The position numbers were made by a program, and so were the translations under genes. A stretch of 43,343 nucleotides of DNA from a virus, in the IMG/VR virus record IMGVR_UViG_3300048918_000106, positions 1 to 43,343 of that record; one strand, written 5' to 3'. The notes beneath the pieces were generated by a model. It had not been told where the DNA came from and searched no databases. It saw only the letters and a program-made list of their open reading frames with translations. Below, in pieces: positions 25,905 to 33,505 of this stretch (position 1 is its first letter; the number at the start of each line of letters is the position of its first letter).

Positions 25905-25990
25905 CGTGCGACCCTCCGCAGTATGGCAGCAATGAAGCGGACGATGCGCACCGCGAGCGATGGTGTACGGGTTGGAATGCGTTTGATCAC
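25901..25990 (-). CDS. Possible 29-aa basic amphipathic peptide
   Basis: A GTG-initiated frame (MIKRIPTRTPSLAVRIVRFI..) follows GAGGTGACT and ends in an ATGA overlap with the next gene. The peptide is highly basic and amphipathic. The tight spacing (7 bases from the upstream gene, 4-bp overlap downstream) suggests translation, but the length is too short for certainty. Confidence 0.35.
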   Translation of the reverse strand: MIKRIPTRTPSLAVRIVRFIAAILRRVAR

Positions 25991-25997
25991 AGTCACC

Positions 25998-26303
25998 TCA
26001 CTTCACGAGAAACAAAGCCTTGTTGATGTTCGACAGCATTACTGCCACGTCTTGCGGCGTCATGTTCGGTTCTAACTTGTTGCGCACGTCGCACAGGCAC
26101 TCAGCCAGAGTGTACGCCACATTATTTGCCGTATCGGCACGGCGCGGCTTGTGGCTAAGTGCAGACACGATGCGGTTTGTTGTCTCGCGTTGCGATCCGT
26201 CCGGCTGGTATGCAACGCGGGCGATGATGTCCGGACCGCGAGTGATGTTCACCCAATCGGCACCGAAGTTCCCGTCATGCATAATGATGTTGGCGTTAGC
26301 CAT
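25998..26303 (-). CDS. Early hypothetical protein
   Basis: 101 aa. MANANIIMHDGNFGADWVNI and the KPRRADTANNVAYTLAECLCDV segment do not match a family I know. It appears soluble, alpha/beta, with two nearby cysteines. AAAGGAAAC lies upstream of the ATG; a TTG two codons earlier is possible. It is first in a short leftward operon behind a clear sigma70-like promoter at 26327-26355. Confidence 0.62.
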   Translation of the reverse strand: MANANIIMHDGNFGADWVNITRGPDIIARVAYQPDGSQRETTNRIVSALSHKPRRADTANNVAYTLAECLCDVRNKLEPNMTPQDVAVMLSNINKALFLVK

Positions 26304-26326
26304 AGTCAAGTTTCCTTTCTATGCAG

Positions 26327-26355
26327 ATATTAAACACTACTGATTGTTTAGTCAA
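26327..26355 (-). promoter_or_regulatory. Early promoter (TTGACT-N4-AATCAGTA class)
   Basis: On the minus strand TTGACT, a 17-bp spacer and TAATAT are followed by the start of the gene at 26303. The 18 bp TTGACTAAACAATCAGTA match the element found at five other early promoters in this window (see findings). It lies just downstream of a terminator for the preceding gene. Confidence 0.72.
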
Positions 26356-26366
26356 CAACTGGTTAC

Positions 26367-26390
26367 AAAATACCCCGCGCGGTGGCGGGG
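26367..26390 (-). terminator. Rho-independent-type terminator
   Basis: On the minus strand CCCCGC, loop CACCGC and GCGGGG are followed by TATTTTG. It ends the transcript of the 26398-26580 gene just before the next leftward promoter. Confidence 0.65.
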
Positions 26391-26397
26391 CTTGGTG

Positions 26398-26580
26398 TCA
26401 ACTCTTGTGATTTTTATAGCACCATGTGCAGATAACAAAGTCGCCAATACCGCCGGTTTTAACCTTGTGGTATTGCTCGCCCTTTTTAATCCAGCGCCCG
26501 CAACCTGGATGCGACGTGGTGTTCGTGCAGCGCCGCTCAACACGAGCGGTTGAAGGTTTATCGACAGTATATTTGTTCAT
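26398..26580 (-). CDS. 60-aa Cys-rich, probable zinc-binding early protein
   Basis: 60 aa. Four cysteines in RRCTNTTSHPGCGRW...FVICTWCYK (about residues 18, 27, 51 and 54) suggest one zinc site. WIKKGEQYHKV between them resembles small treble-clef or HNH-like zinc proteins, but no catalytic His pair is evident. GGAG precedes the ATG. It is driven by the palindrome-bearing promoter at 26612-26639 and followed by a terminator, so it is a single-gene unit, and the strong promoter hints at high early expression. Confidence 0.68.
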   Translation of the reverse strand: MNKYTVDKPSTARVERRCTNTTSHPGCGRWIKKGEQYHKVKTGGIGDFVICTWCYKNHKS

Positions 26581-26611
26581 ACCGCGCTCCGTTTCGTTAG
26601 TTGATGGAGCT

Positions 26612-26639
26612 ATTATATACCGATTTTCGGTAGTGTCAA
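26612..26639 (-). promoter_or_regulatory. Consensus sigma70 promoter with a spacer palindrome (copy 1)
   Basis: On the minus strand TTGACA, a 16-bp spacer and TATAAT: both hexamers are perfect consensus. The spacer holds TACCGA-AAA-TCGGTA (26618-26632), an inverted repeat likely to be an operator. The untranslated leader matches that of the promoter at 42865 on the other strand (CTCCATCAAC..AACGGAGC..ATGAAC). The -35 overlaps the end of the upstream gene. Confidence 0.85.
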
Positions 26640-26845
26640 CACTTTTCGATGGAAATAAACAACACCCAATCAGTTTGTTCTGCGTAGGTGACGATTGCGT
26701 AAATAGGCAGCGCCACGGGTGCGCCAATCTCCAATATTTCCACGGCGTCACCCTTCTTTGCGGCCGAGTCGGCACCCAGCCGCAAAAACCGCTTCTCGCC
26801 ACGCTTCACGGCGCGGTATGCCTCGCGCGATAGCTCAACTCTCAT
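26636..26845 (-). CDS. Small ASCH/DUF3850-like protein
   Basis: 69 aa. The order REAYRAVKRGEKRFLRLGADSAAKKGDAVEILE, then a final strand ending WVLFISIEKC, resembles short DUF3850/ASCH-type beta-barrel proteins (PUA-like fold), proposed to bind RNA or modified nucleotides. The match is by eye only. The start overlaps the polymerase stop (ATGA), so it is probably coupled to it. Its own stop lies inside the -35 of the next promoter. Confidence 0.58.
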   Translation of the reverse strand: MRVELSREAYRAVKRGEKRFLRLGADSAAKKGDAVEILEIGAPVALPIYAIVTYAEQTDWVLFISIEKC

Positions 26846-28851
26846 AACCCAACGGACCTCAGTTTTTCGTACGCTTCCTGCACGTACCAGTTGTAATCAA
26901 TGTCCGGTGGCAGCACGTCCGGTAGCGTCATGCATGGTTTGCAACCTTCCGACCGCGCAACACGGTTGCCGTTCTTCGTGTACCCGATATAGCCGCGCTC
27001 ACCGCGCGCGTAGTACCAGCGCACTGCCTTACCGAGATAGTGTTTGCTGCCGTCCGAACGAACCCATTCCCCGCCGCCGGCTACCGCGCGCACGTTGACG
27101 AACTTGCGGATGTCCGAGCACTGGCGGATTGTGTGCTCAACCGGCGTGCCGTTCAGGATGTATTCTTTGCAGGCGTCAACGCAAATTTCGTTCGTCGGGT
27201 TCGGCCAGGACGGGCCGACCGGCTCAGGTGGCGCGAACGCTTCACCCTTGAGCTTTACTTCGCCGTCATCCTTGAACGCCATGTAGTTATTCACGTCGCG
27301 CAGGAAGATAGCGCGGTACTCGGCCGCCTCGGTTTCAAACCCCGTTACCGTCTCCCAATGCTTGACGATCATGTTGCGCATGTCGTGCATGTGGCGGGGG
27401 CATTTGACGACGACACCATCCGTGTTGGCCGACACAACGTTGATGCCCGCACCTTCCAGCATTTCAATCAGCATGAGCAAACACAGTTGCCCCGTGATCG
27501 TAATTTGGATCATCATCGACGGTGCGTTAAGTATGCTGTATCGCGATCCGGTCTTACCAAACGTCCCGTTGATCTTGGTCTTCTCGGCGTTGGCTTGCCG
27601 CTTCTTTTTGGCCTTCTTTGCCGCCACGCGGTGCGCTTTCCACTCGCTGAAAATATCGAGGAATACCGGGCCGATTTGCGGCGGGTACAACTGCAACTGA
27701 CACATGATTTCAGGATAGTAGGATATAACGTCAATATCCTGCATGCTGGTGTTGTCGTCGGCCAAATGATGCACGGTCTTTTCGCACGAGTGCAGTCCGC
27801 CGATGCCCATCTGATACTGCATTGCGCCGATGGTGATACGCTCACACTCCCAGCCTCGCGGACGCGTCAGCCACATACCGCGATCATCCAGGCGTTGCTG
27901 TTTTTCGCTCCAGTCGATGAAGCGATTACGGACGTGCGGAGCGATTCCGCCGGTCGGGCTGATCAAAAACGGGTTGTTGCAATACTCCGCCAGCGCGCGG
28001 TTTAGCTGCTCGGACCGGAACGATACGAAGGCCGGTTTCTTGTACAGCAGCGGTGTACCTGGAGGAATGAAAGGCGGCTCAACCTTGAAAGGTAACGTCT
28101 TTTTGAAGATGGCTTCCGCGATCTGCGCGTCGGACTTGCTGCGCAGATCAATACCGTATTGCTTCGACAGGTCGCGGCGTAGATCAATCAGTTCTTCAAA
28201 TTTGAAATATGCAGCAGCGTTTGTTGTCAGGTCGTTGCCGCAATACTCGTCTGTCTCGTCCATTTGCGCGGGTGTCAGTATCGCGTCGTGCGGGTACGGC
28301 AAGTCTTGAATCTTTTTGCAGTGCAGCTTACCGCCGTACGCCTTGAGGCTTGCTTGCCCCGGCAGCACTTCGATAAGGTCTATGTGGTCGAGATATGGCA
28401 GCGGCGCAAGGCCAAATTCCCGCTCAAGTTCCCAAGGTTGCATGTTGTTGCCAATGATGGCATTCGTCAGCGCCTTAAGCTGCGCGTTGTTGTAGCCGGC
28501 CAGCGCGGCAATAATCATCGGCTCGTCGTATTTTCTACCGTTGAATGTGACAATGGTTGACGTTGCCAACAGCCGCACAAGCTTGGCGGTGTCGAGCGGC
28601 GTCCACGCATTGAGCACGACGCTATCGAAAGCGTCGGTTGCCGGGTCGTAGAACTTCACCAGGAAGTAATTGACGTAGCACTCAACGTCGCACATGCGCA
28701 GTGTGCGCGGGGTGTCGGTGTGCGGCACCATCGGAACCCAACCGCCGCTTGGCGGTGGCGGCGGTGGCGGCGGTGGCGGCGGTGGCGGCGGTGGCGGCAC
28801 CCAGCCCGATCCGCCTTGCATTGCCGCCACGGGGCTGTAAATGGCGCTCAC
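26842..28851 (-). CDS. Family B DNA polymerase with a poly-proline N-terminus
   Basis: 669 aa from GTG at 28851 (TTG at 28857 or ATG at 28821 also possible). A replicative polymerase with a proofreading domain. Exonuclease motifs: CDVECYVNYF (DxE, ~55), TFNGRKYDEPM (~103), YCGNDLTTN (~207). Polymerase motifs: DIDVISYYPEIM (motif A, ~370), KTKINGTFGKTG (motif B, ~422) and ANTDGVVV (motif C, ~472), where the usual DTDS is NTDG, so one catalytic Asp appears replaced by Asn. Sixteen consecutive prolines lie at about residues 19-34. Coupled to the ASCH-like gene downstream; overlaps the upstream gene's stop region. Confidence 0.88.
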   Translation of the reverse strand: MSAIYSPVAAMQGGSGWVPPPPPPPPPPPPPPPPSGGWVPMVPHTDTPRTLRMCDVECYVNYFLVKFYDPATDAFDSVVLNAWTPLDTAKLVRLLATSTIVTFNGRKYDEPMIIAALAGYNNAQLKALTNAIIGNNMQPWELEREFGLAPLPYLDHIDLIEVLPGQASLKAYGGKLHCKKIQDLPYPHDAILTPAQMDETDEYCGNDLTTNAAAYFKFEELIDLRRDLSKQYGIDLRSKSDAQIAEAIFKKTLPFKVEPPFIPPGTPLLYKKPAFVSFRSEQLNRALAEYCNNPFLISPTGGIAPHVRNRFIDWSEKQQRLDDRGMWLTRPRGWECERITIGAMQYQMGIGGLHSCEKTVHHLADDNTSMQDIDVISYYPEIMCQLQLYPPQIGPVFLDIFSEWKAHRVAAKKAKKKRQANAEKTKINGTFGKTGSRYSILNAPSMMIQITITGQLCLLMLIEMLEGAGINVVSANTDGVVVKCPRHMHDMRNMIVKHWETVTGFETEAAEYRAIFLRDVNNYMAFKDDGEVKLKGEAFAPPEPVGPSWPNPTNEICVDACKEYILNGTPVEHTIRQCSDIRKFVNVRAVAGGGEWVRSDGSKHYLGKAVRWYYARGERGYIGYTKNGNRVARSEGCKPCMTLPDVLPPDIDYNWYVQEAYEKLRSVGL
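28750..28797 (-). repeat. 16-codon proline run (9-bp CCGCCACCG repeat)
   Basis: On the minus strand CCGCCACCG repeats in phase and encodes 16 consecutive prolines near the polymerase N-terminus. A perfect 9-bp tandem repeat like this can change length by slippage, and proline runs stall ribosomes unless EF-P helps. Confidence 0.9.
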
Positions 28852-28853
28852 AC

Positions 28854-29018
28854 TCAATCCCCGAGGTGAGTCAACGCATCATGCAGCCTGTCGTCTATCG
28901 ACTCATGCTCGTGCCATTCCGGGCTTCCAAGCTTCGTTCGGTCCTGCATGCGCGCGTTCTGTCGCTGCGCTTCGGTTATATGACGAATCGCTTCTTCGAT
29001 TTGCTTGTTGACGTTCAT
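28854..29018 (-). CDS. 54-aa helical hypothetical protein
   Basis: 54 aa (MNVNKQIEEAIRHITEAQRQ start), highly charged and helical, possibly a short coiled coil. CAGGGTG lies upstream of the ATG at 29018. The frame is open further upstream through the terminator hairpin, but that extension is not credible. It precedes the polymerase gene, overlapping its start region. Function unknown. Confidence 0.5.
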   Translation of the reverse strand: MNVNKQIEEAIRHITEAQRQNARMQDRTKLGSPEWHEHESIDDRLHDALTHLGD

Positions 29019-29033
29019 GTTGCACCCTGAATG

Positions 29034-29062
29034 AAAAAGACCCGCCTCATGTGGACGGCGGG
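29034..29062 (-). terminator. Rho-independent terminator after the ssDNA-binding gene
   Basis: On the minus strand CCCGCC, a 10-nt loop and GGCGGG are followed by TCTTTTT. It should reduce read-through from the ssDNA-binding protein gene into the polymerase genes, giving unequal dosage. Confidence 0.72.
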
Positions 29063-29096
29063 CCGCAAACCCGCGCAAATGCGCAGGGGAGACATC

Positions 29097-30266
29097 TTAC
29101 GGAGCCATGAAGCCGTTTTGCACCAGCATAGCATCGTTCCAGCCGGCCTGGATGTACGCGGCGTACGTCGTCGCGCCGGCCGCCGGCAACATGACTTTAC
29201 CAGTCGCGGGCGGCGGAGGCGCGACAGCAGCAGTCGCGGCAGGGGGCGGCGGTGCCACAGAACCAGCGATAGCCAAAGGGGCCGGTGCTGCCGGTTGCGC
29301 CATATAACCCGCGCCGATCAGCGCCTGATCCGTCCAGCCGGCCGCGATGTATTGCTGGTACGTCGTTGCACCGGCCGCCGGCAACATTTGCGGACCCGCC
29401 GTCAAAATAGCGGTGTGCGGCGTGACGGGCGGCGGGGGTGCCACAGCAGCAGGCGGCGGGGGTGCCACGGCAGCAGGCGGCGGGGGTGCCACGGCAGCAG
29501 GCGGCGGGGGTGCCACAGCAGCAGGCGCAGCACGGGTAGCGTGACCGGCGGCAACGATTTGATCGTCGCTCCAACCGGCCGCACGGAGCTGTTCGATGGT
29601 ATGCGGGGCACCAGGAACCGGCACCAAGCCGCCAGCGGCCGGTGCTGCGCCAGCCGTACCGCCGAACACGCTTGCCGCGTCGGGCCCGCTCGTGATCACG
29701 TCACCGATACGCGCCCATTCGACCATCGAGTGCGACACGTACAGGCCGGGTTTCATCGTGTCGTCGTTGCCTCTGATCGTGCCGGCCACGCGCACATAAT
29801 GGCCGCGCGGAATCGGGTTGACGCCGTTTTGCAGTTGCAACTGCTCATGCGGTTGGTACTTGCCCGTAGCAAAGCATTTCGGCGGGAATTGCGACGAGAA
29901 GCGCACAACCCAATGACCCGCGAAGCCTTCTTTGGTGCTGTTGAGGCGGCCGGTTTGGTCCGCGCCGTCGCCATCGATGATCTTAAACGCGAAGTTCGGG
30001 TTGACGCACGGGCTGGCGGGGTTTGGAAACAGCGTTGGGAAGTCGCGACGCGCCGTGTCTTCCAGCAGCTTGTGGAATGCCGGCCACGCCGGGTCATTTT
30101 TCGCGAACGCAACCGCGATGAAAAATTTCGTCATCGGTTGACCCTTGTTGGGGCCATTCTTGATGAGATACGGGTTGCCTTGCTGGTCTTTGGTCTGACC
30201 TTCAAAGCAATTGCCTTGAACCAAGCGACCAACGGGGGTGAGGAATTCAACAGCGGGTCCAGACAT
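29097..30266 (-). CDS. Enc34-like ssDNA-binding protein with AGW repeats
   Basis: 389 aa. The first ~190 residues (KFFIAVAFAKNDPAWPAFHKLL, FAFKIIDGDG, GHWVVRFSSQFPPKCF, RGHYVRVAGTIRGND) resemble the Enc34/DUF2815 ssDNA-binding family, which protects replication intermediates. The C-terminal half is unusual, with a DAASVFGG box (196-203), a first AGWSDDQIVAAGH repeat (~230), four tandem PAAVAPPP units (~249-280), and two more repeats (YQQYIAAGWTDQALIGAGYM ~303-322; YAAYIQAGWNDAMLVQNGFM ~368-387) separated by Pro/Ala linkers. TAGGAGT precedes the ATG. It has its own promoter and terminator, fitting high expression. Confidence 0.72.
   Translation of the reverse strand: MSGPAVEFLTPVGRLVQGNCFEGQTKDQQGNPYLIKNGPNKGQPMTKFFIAVAFAKNDPAWPAFHKLLEDTARRDFPTLFPNPASPCVNPNFAFKIIDGDGADQTGRLNSTKEGFAGHWVVRFSSQFPPKCFATGKYQPHEQLQLQNGVNPIPRGHYVRVAGTIRGNDDTMKPGLYVSHSMVEWARIGDVITSGPDAASVFGGTAGAAPAAGGLVPVPGAPHTIEQLRAAGWSDDQIVAAGHATRAAPAAVAPPPPAAVAPPPPAAVAPPPPAAVAPPPPVTPHTAILTAGPQMLPAAGATTYQQYIAAGWTDQALIGAGYMAQPAAPAPLAIAGSVAPPPPAATAAVAPPPPATGKVMLPAAGATTYAAYIQAGWNDAMLVQNGFMAP
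29428..29523 (-). repeat. Four tandem 24-bp repeats in the ssDNA-binding gene
   Basis: Four in-phase 24-bp units encode (PAAVAPPP)x4 in the Pro-rich linker. Units differ by one or two bases. Copy number can change without a frameshift, so linker length may vary between isolates. Confidence 0.9.
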
Positions 30267-30297
30267 GATTTTTACTCCTAGTTTTAATTGAACTTCT

Positions 30298-30327
30298 ATT
30301 GTGCTACGTTAATGATCAGGGGGTCAA
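30298..30327 (-). promoter_or_regulatory. Early promoter, variant of the TTGACY element
   Basis: On the minus strand TTGACC-CCCT-GATCATTA matches the shared early element. The -10 is poor (CACAAT at 18-bp spacing). It lies upstream of the ssDNA-binding gene and after the DUF1643 gene. Confidence 0.5.
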
Positions 30328-30337
30328 CGCAAAAATC

Positions 30338-30859
30338 TCAACTTTGAGAATATGGCGTCAACCGGCACGAGTACGGCAACATCAAGGGGTGCGCCGGGGT
30401 GCCGTCGCCCAGCGTGTGCAGCGTGAACAGGTGTGCACCCAAGCTCTGCATCATCTGCACAACCTGTTTGGCCCGTAGATGCCCCCGCGCATTTGCGCCC
30501 CATGCCAGCACGACCGGCTCATCGCCGTGCGTCAGATGCGAGTCGCACGCAACGTCACTCAACCAGTGATCGTTGTCCGGTCCAATCTGCCAACCGTTCC
30601 GCGCAAGGTCTTTCGGGTCCGTGGCGCGATACGCGTACAGGTTGGTGACGCGGATTTCGTTGAAGCCGAGGCGATCCGCAAACCCCATGCATTTGCGGAT
30701 CGTTGGATCATCAATGTCCGCATCGGCGGTGCTCGGGTTCAGCATGACAAAATGGATCAAGTGCCGCGCCACGCTGTCAATATCCCATTTTCGACCCAGC
30801 CGATAGCGAAATTTACCGCAGGGCGACACTAACGCCAAACGTTTGATATTTTCGATCAT
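30338..30859 (-). CDS. DUF1643 protein
   Basis: 173 aa. The pattern FRYRLGRKWD, FVMLNPSTADADIDDPTIRKCMGFADRLGF, RVTNLYAYRATDPKDLARNG and VVLAWGANA is characteristic of DUF1643, a family of unknown activity found in phages and bacteria. The start overlaps the stop of the upstream DUF2800 gene (ATGA), so the two are probably coupled. Its role among replication genes is not known. Confidence 0.85.
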   Translation of the reverse strand: MIENIKRLALVSPCGKFRYRLGRKWDIDSVARHLIHFVMLNPSTADADIDDPTIRKCMGFADRLGFNEIRVTNLYAYRATDPKDLARNGWQIGPDNDHWLSDVACDSHLTHGDEPVVLAWGANARGHLRAKQVVQMMQSLGAHLFTLHTLGDGTPAHPLMLPYSCRLTPYSQS

Positions 30860-32109
30860 GCCTCACTCCCAAACACGCGCGCCGCAACGGTCCCGTCATC
30901 CTCGACCAGTTGCATTGCACCGGGTTTGCGCGTCGTCCAGGCTTCCACCAGCTCAGCCGGATAACCCGCTTTCTTCGCCTGTGTGGGCGTCAGCAACGCG
31001 AGCTTTGCGACATCGACGCCAAGTTCGCGACCAACCGTCACAATGGTATCAATCGCAGACGACAGAGCCGGTTTTGCGACGTTGACGCTCATTGCGCGGC
31101 CGGTGTCGATGATGGTCTGAAGCGACGCTTTGCTCTCGTCCCAATACGCGCGCCCGTCGCCAAATTCCATGCGCCAACCTGGAACGCCGCCGCTTTGCCG
31201 CGAGCGCATCGCTATTTCTTCTTCCAGCGCACTCAACCGCGCCTTTAGCTGCGAATGCCCGCGCCGCAAGGTCTTGTATTCCAGACCGAGCGCGGCCGGC
31301 GACATACGAATCGGGATTGACCGAAACCCGTGCTCGTACCCCCGGTAGCCGGCGGCGATAGCAGCCTCGCAGCACAGGCGCGCGGGGCAATCCTCGCAAA
31401 CCTCGGGATCGGTGGCGTACACGGGTGCGTCGTCCGTCATCGCCAGCGCGTACCGCTCGCGCATGCGCGCAACGTATGGCTGCAACTCTGCAACGGTCGT
31501 CAGCCAGGGGCGATGCGGGCCGCCGCGATGGTAGCAGCGCGGTTGATGGATCGTTAGCACCACGCGGAAGTTTGGCGGCAGTACGACACCTTGTTGCGCC
31601 AGTTCTGCGATCTTGAGCGCCGCATAGTTCGCAAGCTGCCAGTTGCCGACCGCTTCCACGTACTTGTGGCCGTGCTTATAGTCGTCAACGAACAGTGCGA
31701 CAGGGCAGTATTCCACAAGGTCAGGCGTTCCCCAATTATCAGGATGGATCACCGCGTTGCGTATCGTACGCTCAACTTCGCGGTTGGGCACAAGGTTGAC
31801 ACGCGGCCAGTTAGCCGGCGCGTTCAGGTGGGCATTGACGCCCATCCGATTACTTATGTAGTAGTCAACCATTTCTGCGCAGTCGATCATTTCATCCGTC
31901 AACATAACGCCGTTGGCGGCAACCTGACCGACCGCAACCGCGCGGCCTTGCAACAGCTCAGCAAGCGCCCAATGCGCCGCCGTACCTTCGCGCGACTCAA
32001 TGGTTTCTTCCTGCGGCGGCATGAGCGCAACCATCGGGCGCGAGCCTGGGCACATCACCAACCGTTCCCCTGATGATGGTGCGGCCGGTGCGTGATCGCA
32101 TTGGCTCAT
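30856..32109 (-). CDS. DUF2800, PD-(D/E)XK nuclease-like protein
   Basis: 417 aa. REGTAAHWALAELLQG near the N-terminus, NWGTPDLVEYC (~125) and LFVDDYKHGHKYVEAVGNWQL (~140) give the G-D...D-x-K arrangement of PD-(D/E)XK exonucleases of the DUF2800/Cas4-RecB kind. The C-terminal half has CEDCPARLCCEAA (~237-249), a Cys cluster that may bind metal, although a Cas4-style four-Cys iron-sulfur set is not certain. It likely resects or processes phage DNA ends in recombination or replication. Overlaps neighbours by 4 bp on both sides. Confidence 0.75.
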   Translation of the reverse strand: MSQCDHAPAAPSSGERLVMCPGSRPMVALMPPQEETIESREGTAAHWALAELLQGRAVAVGQVAANGVMLTDEMIDCAEMVDYYISNRMGVNAHLNAPANWPRVNLVPNREVERTIRNAVIHPDNWGTPDLVEYCPVALFVDDYKHGHKYVEAVGNWQLANYAALKIAELAQQGVVLPPNFRVVLTIHQPRCYHRGGPHRPWLTTVAELQPYVARMRERYALAMTDDAPVYATDPEVCEDCPARLCCEAAIAAGYRGYEHGFRSIPIRMSPAALGLEYKTLRRGHSQLKARLSALEEEIAMRSRQSGGVPGWRMEFGDGRAYWDESKASLQTIIDTGRAMSVNVAKPALSSAIDTIVTVGRELGVDVAKLALLTPTQAKKAGYPAELVEAWTTRKPGAMQLVEDDGTVAARVFGSEA

Positions 32110-32339
32110 AGCGCCTGTCCCCGCAAATCGCGCTCGATTTTAAGCGCAGCAATGGACCGTTCGCGGTGCTTACTCCGCGCAATTTTGGTTCCGAGCGCCC
32201 GCATCGCAACAAAAAGCTGTTGCGATGGATGGATACCCGAATCGCACTCATGCAGTCCGCCGTACTTGCGCCAGTGCTGAGCATCCATCCGCAGCAACCG
32301 GGCTATTTGCCGCTTTACGCGGCGTTTGCGGGCGCTCAT
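32106..32339 (-). CDS. Small basic hypothetical protein
   Basis: 77 aa, N-terminus MSARKRRVKRQIARLLRMDA strongly basic, then QQLFVAMRALGTKIARSKHR and a helical tail. It may bind nucleic acid. ATGA overlaps join it to the genes on both sides, supporting a real coupled gene. No family recognised. Confidence 0.6.
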   Translation of the reverse strand: MSARKRRVKRQIARLLRMDAQHWRKYGGLHECDSGIHPSQQLFVAMRALGTKIARSKHRERSIAALKIERDLRGQAL

Positions 32340-33415
32340 GCCGTGTCACCAACCGACGCTTTAAAGTCGGCCAGGACCGGCGCGCACAGGTGTTTGTGCT
32401 GCGTGAGCTGCGCGAGCCCTTGGATACCGTGCTTGCCGCAAATTTCCCCAACTTTTTCCGCCGTTATTTTGTGCTCACCGACGTAGCGCGCGACCGCAAC
32501 GAAATCAACACCCGGCGGCGGGGGCGGTGCGGTTGTATTGCTAGTTGTTGGCGGTGGCGGCGCGGCAGCGGTAATTGCTTGCGGTGGGGGCGGCGGTGCA
32601 GCGGTAGCCGCTTGCGGTGGAGGCGGCGGAGGCGGTGCGGCCGGCGTGGCGGCATTCAGCGGTGTGAACGCTGCGACCTTCGGCGCTGACACCAGCGTGC
32701 GCAGTTCGGCGGTCACTGCCGCGACGGTGCCATCGTCAACGCCCCGAAGTTTCTTCCACACGTTCTTGGCGGTCTTCGTGCGCGTGCTCGCATGGATGCG
32801 CGCATCCCACGGCATGCCGTCCGAGTCAAGTTCCTGGGCAGGGCTGGTGGAAGCCGCAGGGGCCGGCACAGGTGCCGCTGACGGTGCAGGCGTTGCGCTC
32901 GCCGCTGCAAAGACGGCCGCCGCGTCGCTCGATTGCAGCGGCGAGGTTCCAGCGGTATTGGTTGGCGCGGGCTGCTGCCCATTGCTCGGAACCAAAGGGC
33001 CGTTAGTACCCCCGAACACCGCTGCCGCCTCGCTCATGGTGCCAGCCGGTGGCAGCGCAAAACCGTGCGCGATGAGCGTGTCGTCGGTCCATCCAGCATC
33101 GCGGTATTGCTTGTACGTGTGCTCGGCTGCGGTGGTCATGGTCAGCTCACCGGCCGGCGCGGTAACACCCTGGGTGAACACTTCGGCGGCGCTCGCTGTG
33201 CCGGCGGCCGGGTTGTCAGCGGCGTCGAGCTGTGCGGGCGGCAGCGTCGCGTCAGTTGCCGTCAACTCGATGTCAAGCTTGTCGATGGTCACGCGTTCGT
33301 CAACGACGCGGCGGCAGAACGCGGACATTTCGGCGGGAAACAGCGAGAACAACAATGTGAGAAGCGCGGACACGTCCGACGCCGCAAGCTGCTCAGTGTC
33401 AATGGTGATTTGCAT
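32336..33415 (-). CDS. Multi-domain early protein with shared AGW and FGG motifs
   Basis: 359 aa, no full-length family recognised. Modules in order: a helical N-terminus with a TIDTEQL-type start; an AGWTDDTLIAHGFALPP repeat (107-123) like those of the ssDNA-binding protein; SEAAAVFGGTNGPLVP (128-143) and DAAAVFAA (164-171); a PWDARIHASTRTKTAKNVWK region (202-221), a segment I have seen in many phage proteins; poly-Pro runs with 5-7 prolines (~260-301); and a C-terminal helical domain. It lacks obvious catalytic residues and looks like an adaptor that ties replisome parts together. First gene of the leftward operon, driven by the 33451-33480 promoter. Confidence 0.65.
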   Translation of the reverse strand: MQITIDTEQLAASDVSALLTLLFSLFPAEMSAFCRRVVDERVTIDKLDIELTATDATLPPAQLDAADNPAAGTASAAEVFTQGVTAPAGELTMTTAAEHTYKQYRDAGWTDDTLIAHGFALPPAGTMSEAAAVFGGTNGPLVPSNGQQPAPTNTAGTSPLQSSDAAAVFAAASATPAPSAAPVPAPAASTSPAQELDSDGMPWDARIHASTRTKTAKNVWKKLRGVDDGTVAAVTAELRTLVSAPKVAAFTPLNAATPAAPPPPPPPQAATAAPPPPPQAITAAAPPPPTTSNTTAPPPPPGVDFVAVARYVGEHKITAEKVGEICGKHGIQGLAQLTQHKHLCAPVLADFKASVGDTA

Positions 33416-33450
33416 TTCGAAACCTTATAAAATGAAGTTGCGGGAATCGC

Positions 33451-33480
33451 AGAATAAGGTCATACTGATTTGGAAGTCAA
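33451..33480 (-). promoter_or_regulatory. Early promoter (TTGACT-N4-AATCAGTA class)
   Basis: On the minus strand TTGACTTCCAAATCAGTA at 33463-33480 is followed, after an 18-bp spacer, by TATTCT. It drives the leftward replication genes. Confidence 0.62.
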
Positions 33481-33505
33481 CAACTATTTGAACTAGGGTG
33501 ACATC

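Noticed and set aside
27040-28005. 321-aa ORF on the plus strand
   Set aside because: Antisense shadow of the family B polymerase, with no start context or family likeness.
29031-30281. 416-aa ORF on the plus strand rich in RRGCHSSRR repeats
   Set aside because: Antisense shadow of the ssDNA-binding protein; the repeat comes from the 24-bp tandem units and the frame runs over a terminator.
32538-33491. 317-aa Gly/Ala/Ser-rich ORF on the plus strand
   Set aside because: Antisense to the 359-aa early protein; its glycine-rich part mirrors the poly-Pro codons of the real gene.
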